From assembly GCA_936450465.1 (NCBI GenBank), contig OW388291.1, positions 75,353,936 to 75,417,935 on the forward strand: a DNA stretch of 64,000 nucleotides. The letters are read 5' to 3'. Below, piece by piece: positions 40,601-52,600 of the stretch. Made by a program: the position numbers and the translations under genes. Source of the DNA: Gibbula magus. Lineage: Eukaryota > Mollusca > Gastropoda > Trochida > Trochidae. Numbering within the stretch: position 1 is the first letter of the stretch; every line of letters begins with the position of its first letter. The notes under the pieces are model-generated. The model saw only the letters and a program-made list of their open reading frames with translations, was not told the origin of the DNA and ran no database searches.

Positions 40601-43600
40601 ATATGTATTCTTGATGATTTTCAAGAACTCGTGTTGGTTTGTTTCAGTTCCACCAAGATGAGAGCACACAGGATAAAGGCTGTGAGAACGTCCACGACTG
40701 CAGTATGGTAAGATTCTTCAGCGAATTCTACCTTTCTGAGACTTGTTATTACATTGTATCATTATTAGATTAAGCATCATTGATCATCTTTTTAAACTCG
40801 ACCAATTTTGGTAAAAGTTTCACTTGCTTTATTCGTTTTAACACCTATCTGTATTTTTGGCCTCAAATGAGAATGAAAAGAATCGTGAAAACTTGCTAAC
40901 ATTCTTATATTTATTTGTTTCACAACAAAGCTATGATCGTATTTAAGATATTCTCCTAACAAATGTCCAAAAATGAAAAATCAAAATGTTAAACGTTTTG
41001 AGCGTGAAGCTATCGTATACTAATTTCTGAATATATCTAAGTCTTTAGTCAACGGCATGCTTATATATTCCGAATAAGATGATATCAGTTGTGTTTCTAT
41101 ATGTCTTCCTGTTCCTTTCAGTGTACCTCTGTGTGTTCACTACCCACTCGAGATCTCTTCGGTCCAATATGTGGTAATGGAATCGTGTGTGTAAGTAAAA
41201 GATAAATTATTTTGTCTACATAATATATATAGTTTGGAAAATAATCAAACTGAAGAAAATAGTTACTTCATTGACGTAAGAGACTTTCTCAAAAGTCATA
41301 CGTTTTTTATCCCCCGCCACGAAGTGGAAGGGGGATATAGGTTTGGGCTCGGTCCGTCCGTCCGTCCGTGCGTCCGTCCGTGCGTCCGTCCGTCCGCTAT
41401 AAAGGGGACACTTTTTCTCAGAGACTATTTAAGATAGGATTACCCAATTTGGTGGATGGTTTGAGGGCATAAGTACCTTGATGGAGTTCGAAAATGAGAA
41501 GCACACAATTAATCTTTCCGGAGTTATTGCCCTTATTCTGTATTTTTGGACTCTGTTTATGGTATCTCCAAAGGGGACAGCTTTTCTCAGAAACTGTTTA
41601 AGATAGGATTTCCAAATTTTGTGTGTACTTTAAGGCAATCGATACCTTGATGGAGTTTGAAAAAAAGAAGCATGTGATTATTTTTTCCGGAGTTATTCCC
41701 CTTGTTCCGATTTTTCGACTCTGTTTCAAGTATCCAAGGATATAGCTTCTCTCAGACATTGTTTAACATCAAATCAGTTGTGTGGCTTGAGGATATCATT
41801 ACCTTCATGGAAAGAAAATGAGAAGCGCACAATTATTTCTTCTTGAATTATTGCCCTTGTTCTCATTTCTTGTGTCTGGCGGGGGATGTTGATGACTATG
41901 TCTTCTTGTTGTAGAGGCCTTTGACAACTGCACTTCTCACAATATCAATTTCAAATGGAGTTATTGTGTAACATAAGAGCAATTAATGAAGACGACACTG
42001 GCTCAAAACCAGTTAAAATCTTTCTGTTGGTAATTTTGACAGAAGATGGCTTTTTAAAAAATCCTTTTGTCAACAATTATATGTTCATTTCAGTTAATGA
42101 TTAACTTTTATTTTTTAAATTGGACTATACTATTTTCTTATACTGGCGTCTTTCACAGAACCTAGGAAATTGGTAGCAGGGCATGGTGTAAATTAACTTT
42201 GGTGAAATCAGTGTTCCGACATCATACTGATTATTTGCAAACTTCAAACTGTGGAACACTGTTTGCCGTAGTTCGAATTCAACTGTCGCTGTGCTACTGT
42301 TAACATTAATCTACTAACAGCTTTTAATCAACTTTGGACTTTCATCTGTTCATTTATTTATTTATTTGTGTTGCAGAAAAGAGGATGCAAGTCTGCTTGT
42401 AAATTCACCAAAAACATGGCTCCAGGTAAGTTGTATTACTTAGTATACTCATTTATTCTGTTTAATGTAAGTTTTGTAAGTTGTATTACTTAGTATACTC
42501 ATTTATTCTGTTTAATGTAAGTGTTGTAAGTTGTATTACTTAGTATTACTCATTTATTCTGTTTAATGTAAGTGTTGTAAGTTGTGTTACTAAGTATACT
42601 CATTTATTCTGTTTAATGTAAGTTTTGTAAGTTGTATTACTTAGTATACTCATTTATTCTGTTTAATGTAAGTTTTGTAAGTTGTATTACTTAGTATACT
42701 CATTTATTCTGTTTAATGGAAGTGTTGTAAGTTGTATTACTTAGTATACTCATTTATTCTGTTTAATGTAAGTGTTGTAAGTTGGCATATTGTGGACATT
42801 CGATCAATCAATGAATTTATTTCGCAGTGTATGTTTCTTACTGGCTCATATGCTAAACCGAAACCATGAATAGTGTATGTTAAATAACAGGTAAAATACT
42901 TAAACAATGAAGTCCGTGTTTGACAGAGAAGCTGTAGGCCTATCCCTTTCAAATATATAAAACTGGTTACAGGATCTCTTACATTGTTACACTTAACAGA
43001 ATATGTAATAATATAACGATGTTGTTTAATCTCACTGTCGTTAATTACACCCAAGGTATTGCATTCAAACACGACTTTTCATCGATGCTATGTTGACCCG
43101 TAACAAGCCACATTACATCTTCTAAAAATATTGTTTCAGCGATTATCGCATTGTTGTCATCCCATCTATAACATTTATTTTAAGAATGTTTTGTTTTCAA
43201 ATACCAGCCAGTGACAAAGACAAGTTGACGTTTGATGCAGTTAATTTGGAATCTGACTTCACGGTGACCTCGATGTCATGGCGACCCCCAAGAGGAGGCA
43301 ACCTCCGAGATGACCAGTACGCTTACGTCATACTGGTCAGAGAAAGGGGGAAGAACTCCACCTGGGAGGTCCTACTGCAGGTACCTCTTTGCTCGAAGTA
43401 GTCCGGACCTTATTGTCAGATAAAAACCAAGCCAAATGTGTCTAGGAAGCTGAGTATAAACTGAAAATGAACAGATTTCAGTTGAAACTTTGTATTTTAG
43501 TATTTTTTCAATTTTCAACTTTTTCAAAATCGTTTACTCAACGCAGCCCACAGCTCGATTTAAAGATATCAAAATAGAGAAATATATTGCAACAAATAAC

Positions 43601-46600
43601 TACAAAGATTACATATTTGAGCAAAAGTGGAGACTATTGACGAATGATATGCTTCAGTTGTTATAATATATGTGTGTGTTTTTAATTTTGATAGAGAGTT
43701 TGTAAAGACCATTAATATATGAAAGATAAATTTCAGTAATCCCAGTTTATAGGTTCGTACCAAGTGTGTGAAAATTATGAATGATGCAAGTTATGAATGA
43801 TGCAAGTTCACCTGAATGTATGTAAAGAACATGTACACACAGAATGTTGCACTGAATTCTAAATGTTTTTAAAAACTATCAAGATCTGTGAATAGATATA
43901 TTTAACCAAAGTCAATATTGATTGTCATGAATTGTTCATTATTTACACTGAAATATATTTAGTTACTTACATTATTTGTTCATTCATGTTTTGTAATGGA
44001 ACATCTGTCCAAAACATGACATTTCACAACCGTCGTTACAGTTCTTCTATGGATTTATGTTGTGTTTAATCGCAGTTGGTTTATTTTCTTTTGAATGTAG
44101 TTTAAACTACAAACTCCTTCTCTATTTATTATGATCAGATGTCAAATTGTCGTTATTTCAAGTGTTTGATAAACGACAAGTCTGTTAGTTAAATATTGAC
44201 GAGAAGGTACAAGCGATAGTTCTACCACGTGCTCCCAGTGTGTACATTTCACATGTACAATGAGAGGAGAGGGCAGGCGGCCACGCTTGTAATCGACATG
44301 TTTTCCTATGTGATGTTCATTACAATGTGTTTATATCCATGTGTATTTCACTCACATTGCGTGCGTGACATCTCTGTAAATACGCGATAAAGCGAGCGCT
44401 TTCAGAAGCGGGCTGGAATTCCACGGAGCTTGCCAGCATCTTATAAACACCTGGTCCAGAGCGAGTAGATGCTATTTTTGGAATCCTGTTGTAGTCTCCC
44501 ATGCAAATATAGACACGTGCCAAAGAAATTGACAACAAAGAAATCAACATGACGTTTTGACCCAATAACTTAAATTGTCATTTAACATGAAGGGTTTAAT
44601 CTTGTACAAGACGTATTGTGTGTTCCTTTATCGGAAAGGTCATGTCATAGGATAACCAGAGGACTTAAGAACAACATCTTTTGATATGTTATAGAATATT
44701 CCGGTTTTCTCATATGCACATATGCACATATGCACACACATATTTTTAGAATTTTGCATCCAAAATATGATCGCAAGATATCATCTAGAAATTCCTACTT
44801 CCGTTTTGTATTGATGTTGTGCATCGTTTTTAAATTTCTATCGCATAACCTAATTTCATTTCAACTTTATCATCTCCAGACTACATCCACCAATGCTGAG
44901 TTCGCCACTGACAGTTTACCAATGCCTTCAGAATTCCAACTTTTAGCATCAAGCACCAGAGGAATTGTTGCAACGTCAACCTTCTCCCCCAAATCAGATG
45001 TTATTGGATGTGAGTACATTGCTTCCTTGACAATCAATCTGCTGTAACTGATATTATAGTTGCTTTATATTTGACGTCTTATGGTGACGTGAATGTTTTG
45101 CTTCTTGATATGTGGCCAATGACATATACAATTTCTCTAACAAATGTAACTACTTTCAAGATTTTGTCTCCAATTGATTGTAAAATACTACCCAAACAGC
45201 GCTAGACTACCCACTTACACAAGTGTATTCAATCGCATTGTATCACTGGTGTTCAATTATCTACGTGTAGATACTGGTTAAGAACTTTAGTTTACCAACT
45301 TGTTTAAACTCATATATAGATACATTGCATAATCCTGAACGTTTTACTCAGGGCATCAACTCGAAAACGGGAGGCTGGGAGAAGCGAAGACTGCCACATA
45401 CGTAGCAAACGGTGTGCTGAACGTGTCTATAGAGATGGATGTGGTGGAGAGGGTGCTACAGGTGACTCTACTGTGGTCCCACCCTCAGAAGGGACTGGTC
45501 CGATGTGGGAACGAGGATATCAAGTGTCACTACTCCATCAACTGGGACGTCATCAACTGTGAGGTGTACCCGGACTCTCCTCCTTGCTGGGACCTGCCCT
45601 ACAGCGAAGCTACATCAAAGGAGTTTTACTATAGTGAGAGTGTACGTTGACAGGGGGATGTTTTCTCTCCTTTGCTTTTCCTTAAATGAATTTTTTTTCA
45701 TAATAGGCAGTTGCGGCATTTTTAATTTACATTTTACTGATATTGAAATGAAAATAGTGGTTGACAGGACGATATGCTCTCCTTTTCCCACCTCTGGAAT
45801 CAATTATTAAAATCCAGAATAATCTTAACTTGCAAAAGCATTATTTGAGTTAATTTGAGGAAATTTAAAGAGAGTTTTGATTGCTAGATGTATGTTTGTA
45901 TGATCCATGTCAATATTATCCAACTCCACAAAGTTAAAGCTATATTATTTTGTTTTATGTGAAATCACTTTTATTTCATAGTATATTCACGTCAATGGTA
46001 AATATCTGTCCAGCAAACACAACGTCATGAGCAATAAATATATGAATGAATACGATTTTCGATTGTGTCCCAACAGCCCAACTTCACAATACCGGGTATG
46101 ACATTCAACACAGAGGCTAACTTGGATATCAGTATAGAAGACAGTCACCACAACAAGATCAGAGGCTATCTGCAGTTCAGAACCCCCCTCTGTCTGGACA
46201 CCAATATCCGCATGACCAGCTGCAATGATGATGAACGCTTCTTCCGGAAAAGTACGTAGTGCCTGCGATCAACCACTTTAGAAAAGCCAACTATGAACTT
46301 AATTTACAAGTTCTTTCTCGTCGGGCCATAGCTGCCTATACAATCTCATTAGTATCAGATCGCCATTATGATACTACGTTATGCGTGTATTGTGTAACGT
46401 AGTGCAACCTAATTGCCAACTCATTTTATTATGAAACTAATTGTTGTCCATACCAAACATAATGGCAGATTCATGGAAACACATCTTTTAATTGGAAATT
46501 CGCGCTATTCAAATTATTAACATAATATTAAACGTTAAATACAGAGCAAAGTGTCAGTAGTTTATTAGATCAAAATCAATACAAATCAATTCATGAATAG

Positions 46601-49600
46601 ATGTATATAGAAAATATAGGGGGACTAAATAGAGAAACATGTATAGGTTACTTGGAAACATACAGTTTAAGAAAATGATATTTAATTATTTAAGTTTCAA
46701 ATATACACTATTATTTCTAATCACGAAAGTGTATGGTTTATCTTTATGATCTGACTATATGATCCATTTTAATGAATACACACAAGTAAACTGACTTGTC
46801 ACCAATCACTTATTTACTGTCGTGTCAGATGCTATAAAGCATATTGGTGTTGCAAATCTCACATTTCTACGAGATGTCACTGTTTAAGCACATATTTCAG
46901 AATTGTTTGTATATAACATGTTTTCTTCATTCAGACAATCCGGTTAACACAGACAACAGTATATCTGAGAAACCGGTCAAGCCGAAATCAGGTTTGTTAC
47001 GTCACAATTTGAATTTAGTGACTCAAGTTTGCAAAAATTGAATTTTCAAATATCAATTCTATGAAAGCATAGATAATGAAAGAATTTTTTCTCCATATAA
47101 CGGGACGGTTCAGGATGTGTGTTTCTCTCATCGAGTGAATAAATTACCATTGAAAATACAGTTTTATTTGCAGAATAGTTTTCGTTTTTACTTGTGTTTA
47201 TATTTATTTGTACATGTCATTCATGACTCTATCTTTCCTACAGGTAAAAAGAAAAAGAACCAAATAGACAACAAGATATCAAATATTAAAAGCAAAACTA
47301 ATGCAACAGGTTAGCTTTGTTTTATTCGTTGATTTTTATTCATTTATTTAATAATAATAATAATAATGTAAAGTTCTTGTACGCCACAAAATCTCAATAA
47401 TAAATGTATTGAAGTTTTACATATTTATTTTTATTTTTGTAATTTTTCAAATCAATATCTGACAAGTTTTTGTTAACCATATCCAATGACAACAGTGATT
47501 GATACATAAATTATTTGAGCAAATAGTAACTTTAGGACTCATTTGTCATTTCACATAAATACAACTATAAGTAATGCTCATTTTTTAAATATATGCAATG
47601 TAGTTTACTTTTACTAGTATCTCTTAATTCTGTAGTTGTATACTAACTGAGGTTAGAACAAATTTGGGTCATGTTTTATGACGTTTTAAAGACGTTCATG
47701 TTTATGTCATTTCAGACCCCAACATAAACCCTGAGCCATGGTGTAAGTAGTCCTTTAATAATATTCGTCAATTCCATTTGACTTCATTCTCGCAATGCAC
47801 AGGACTTTAAAACTACATGGTCATACATATAAATGATGTGCAATATGGGAAACGATTGATTTATTAGCAACACCTGTGTGTAATTGTCATCATTAATGTT
47901 TTCAATGAATAAGTATCAAGGTACATTCAGCTGCTCCCAAAGTCATGTTTCGTTCAGTTCTACCAGTTCAGTTCAGTTCTACCAGTTCAGTTCAGTTCTA
48001 CCAGTTGCTGTTTATAGCTGTGTGTATAGGAAACCTTGCTTGATATATGATTTACCCTTGTTCTTTTAAACATCATTAATTAAAACAAATAACTTCGTAG
48101 GCAAAACATGATATATGAAAACATTATCAATCTGATTTCATTCACAGCATGGCAGGATATGGTCAACTTGAAAATGAACCGGACACCTCACATGACCTTT
48201 GACCCTACAACTAACAAGATGGAGGTGAACCTGACTTGGTCTGCAGTTGTGGAGCCACAAGTTGAGTTTGTAGTCACCTGGTTCATAGAGGACCAGTACA
48301 TCAAACCCGAGAGGAACAGGACCAGGAATACTCACATGCTGCTCACACTAGACGTGGATACTCTCTACAAGATCGAGGTACTATCTCGCTGTCAATTTTA
48401 CTCTCGTACTCTTAACGCCTCAGGCCTTTAGTACATTTTATATACATTTGCTTATACGTCATCATTCTTGAAACAACATGATGTCTTTGTACCAATTGCC
48501 TTGAAAATATACATGGACAGATTTTCATTTTTTTTTAAATATTCGAACTGTTTTATAGTAACGAAAACTTTAACTTATTTGGATGAATATGACATTATCC
48601 CTTCCAATTGTTTCTTTCGAAGGTTAATGTAGATGAACATTCTAGAAGGAAATGATGCTCATCTTCAACTGCATTTAAATGTAATATTTTACAAATCCTT
48701 GTCTCCCTATTGTATTAACATATCTACCTGCTTCGATAAACAGTTGAGTATTGATATACATTCGAATGTTTTTATTCCATACTCAAAGGCGACAGGCATA
48801 TAGTACATAATACGCTTGAATATACATGAATATATATGGCTTATAAACACGATGACACATTGCGCTAATCTCTTATACTAGTCATTTCTGATATTCATGG
48901 CATGGTATATAAACATAGCAAGAGGTTTAATTCAATTCTGAGTTGTATAGCTTAATAAAGATGAAAAATTATCTGAAGAAGGATGTACATAATAGAATTC
49001 TTTAAAGTATTTTCATATAATGGACACACAAGCAAAAAATGGTATTCACTTTCTAATACGTTGATATTACATGATTTACATAATCTATCTGCTCTTTTTA
49101 TTTTTAAATACCTGCCTTCCAATCCATAAATCATGCGATAAAGATCGTGATAAACGTGATAAGCTTATTCTAAATTGTCTTATAGTGAGTCATGATAGAT
49201 AATATATATTCAGTAGAAATATATGGTTTGAAAGCGGACTAATAATCACATTTGATGGAGAGAGTTTATGAAGTCAGTTTTGTTGGTATATATCTTTTAG
49301 CCTTTGCGTAAAGTAGTGTCGGAAATTCAACATTTTGTTCATATCATTTGTGATTAAAACTTGTTGAGAATAATAACTTTTTAAAATCCGTTACCCACTT
49401 CTTGTGTCCATTTTGGTCATATAAAATCAACATTTCATAACATTTGTTTTGGTAAGCGGGCATACTTAAGATTCTCAGCCAGTATTTGATAACTTGCGAA
49501 TTAATTATAAGCGGATACCTACCGCATTCTACATATATCATTACATTTGGCGTATTCATCTTTACCCCAAGAAATTTCTTACAGGCCAATAAATGAACTT

Positions 49601-52600
49601 TCTCTATTGATCAAAATGACGATATCCCCAAATTTGTTTAATTCATATTGACATTGAGTTTAGATTGTTCAAAATAAAATTTCCAATTCTGCAATTTGCT
49701 TCAGAAGACCCACAACAGTACTGTAATACAAAAATAATAATAATAGGAAAATTTGGAAGACATCTAGATGTTATTGGATACCATTTCTGCAATTATTTTC
49801 TGCATAGCCAATTCATTTATTTAAAAAAGGAGAATAAAAAGGGGCTTCGTACACATCCCTATCTGACACCAATTTTTACATTAAACGATTATGATATTTC
49901 ATTTCTGTTCCTAACAGTTACTTTCACATTCTCATAGATATTGCTTAATAATTGTGTCATTTTACTACTCAAACGTCCTGCTTTAAATAAATCCCATAAT
50001 TCATGTCTTTGAACAGAGTCGAAAGCTTTAGAAACATCATCAAAAAGTGCGTAAAATTTGGCTCCTTTAACATTAAGATACCTTTGAACCACACTCTGGA
50101 GAATTAACGTATTATCAATTGCCTGCCTGTGATTCACTTATTTTATCCATTGTTTCCCTCCAGAAAATAAATCTTTTATTAATAATTGCTCTGGACACTT
50201 TACTAAATATACTCAATAAGGTGATGCCTCTATAGTTTTCGACATTGTTAAGATTGTCTTGCTACACGTAGTGCTGGACTTACTTAATCTCTTTTAACAA
50301 GAGATATGTATCTAACATGAACACTCAACCGCACAAGAAACGTCACCATACAAAATACAAGATAATTCAATCCGCGCGTAATAAAGCCTATTAAAATAGA
50401 GATACATCATGTCTCCATTTCAAAACATTATCCACGTTTTAAGAAGTCATCGTTTTGAGTCTCTATATAACTGGGCGAAATAAGGGAGTCAAAAACTGCT
50501 TTCTTGGCTTATTTTATGACGTCCTACAGTAAAGGCGTGTCAACAAATTTAAGTCAAATAATGTTATTTATGTCGATAACATTTTGTATTAGTTCAATTT
50601 CTACATTTGATGATTTTTTAAGTTAAATGCCAAACATTCCGGGCAAAATAACATTTAGAAAAAGCGATTTCAACACCCCAAGTGTACTTGAATAAACATG
50701 AAAAATAAAAGTATTTCACCCTGACGTATGAAATTATGGGTACCTCTTTACAAATCAAAATATCAAGTATTAAGTTAATAGATGTTTCATCATCTATTAC
50801 AACTAAATATCTACTACCTATGCAGGTTGCTACTGAGAACCTGGGGAACAACGTGGATGTGGTGGACATCATGGACCTGTACACACAGAAGAACCTCAGT
50901 TCCTCCCCTGTCATAGCTCAACCCATCACACTTCAACACAGTGAGTCCTAATTGGTGCTTTTATCTTTTAACTTAAGTATTTCATATATAATGTAAACTT
51001 AATTGATTGTAATTACTTACTTGTTTGTCTCGTCCGTTATGTTACCAATTTCTTCCGACGTGTTACCCACACCAGGTTTTAATCACTCTCTTCTGATATT
51101 TATTTTGACTGAATATGTCAATTCACTCCTTGTTTCTGTAAAGATATGTTTTATATATTGGTGTTAGTCTTTAAAAAATACTTTCCCCATTTCCATAATT
51201 TGTGAAGTGTCAGTAAATATCTCCTGATGAATACATTCACCTCACTGTGACAAGAGTACATTCACTTTGCAGAAAATGATTTTGGAACCCTAAGTGGCGT
51301 GATAGCTGCAGTGGTAGTGGCGACAATTCTCATCATCCTGGGGTTTGTGTTCTTGTTCTATAAGATGCGGAAGAGTTTCAAGGATATCATTATCACCAAA
51401 ACGTTCGTCACGAAGAGCAACAGCTACAAGTCCAACGTTGGAGGTGAGTCTAGTCTTGAGAGTGTTACATCTGAAGAATGTTGCAGTACAATTCGGTTTA
51501 TTCGTCAGGTTATTAATTTCCAAATTTCCAAATTGTTTTAAGTAATTTAAATTAAACATATGTGCTGAAACTAGTTTTATCAAACTATCTGAAGTATCTC
51601 TAAGAAATAATTTTAAATAGGTTTATTCACCTCTGATACATTTGAATATTCTGTATATAATATATATAATTTTCAAATTTTCCCAGCTGGCAAGTCCAAC
51701 TACTCGAACCAGCTGATGGTGATAAGCGACGAGTGGGAGCTGGACCCTAAACTGCTCAAGTTCAGCACTCCTCTTGGTCAAGGAGCCTTCGGGAAGGTGG
51801 TCACTGGCTACTGTAATGACCAGAAGGTGGCCATCAAACTGGTTAAAGGTATGTAAACTGTTAATATTGTGTAGTGACGTCACAATTAATAGAGGTATTT
51901 ACATTAAAGGCGCTGTAGCACGTTTTTTGCTGAAATAAGTCGATTAAATGTATTTGAAAAATAATGTCAACAATAGTAAAACACACTTCTCTCTTCGGAA
52001 AATCAAGTTGCAAATGAGTGTACATGGTTCCTTAAAGCCATGGGAATCATTTTTTGTCATTCGAAATAATAAATTGTGTTCACAATAAAATGGCCGCCGT
52101 GCAATTTTGGCTTTATACGCAACACCGTTATTACCACTACGGATCATTGGTTTGTGTAATAAGATGTTTTACCCTCTTAAGTAAATATAAATGACATAAA
52201 CAATCATTATAAATGAGAAATTTGAAAAAATAAAATTTGCAAAAAACGTGCTACAGCGCCTTTAAAGTCTAGTAATCATTCTAAAATACCCTTCCAAAAG
52301 AAGGGCATAATGACACTATCAATTTACAACAGTTGAAATTAAAGGCGCTGTAGCACGTTTTTTGCAAATTTTATTTTTTCAAATTTCTCATTTATAATGA
52401 TTGTTTATGTCATTTAAAGTAATTTTAGAGGATAAAACATCTTATTACACAAACCAATGATCCGTAGTGGTAATAACGGTGTTGCGTATAAAGCCAAAAT
52501 TGCATGGCGGCCATTTTATTGTGAACACATTTTATTATATTCGAATGACAAAAAAAATTCCCATGGCTTTACGGAACCATATACACTCATTTGCAACTTG

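Larger units (their letters stand above)
23923..40647 (+). other. Intron 1, 16.7 kb, no coding exon recognised inside
   Basis: The intron runs from the GTAAGT after the signal-peptide exon to the TTTCAG before exon 2. It holds SINE copies (27.6 and 28.1 kb), a repeat pair member (30.25 kb), a C28 tract, a C/T-rich tract at 35.9 kb, two minisatellites (32.7 and 33.1 kb) and a tRNA-like inverted pair (40.03 kb). The direct join of exon 1 to exon 2 is in phase and completes the cysteine pattern, so a missing exon is not required. A small cassette exon or alternative first exon could still hide here. The stretches 23.9-25.6, 28.5-30.2, 30.4-32.6 and 36.0-40.0 kb hold nothing else I recognise. Confidence 0.7.
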
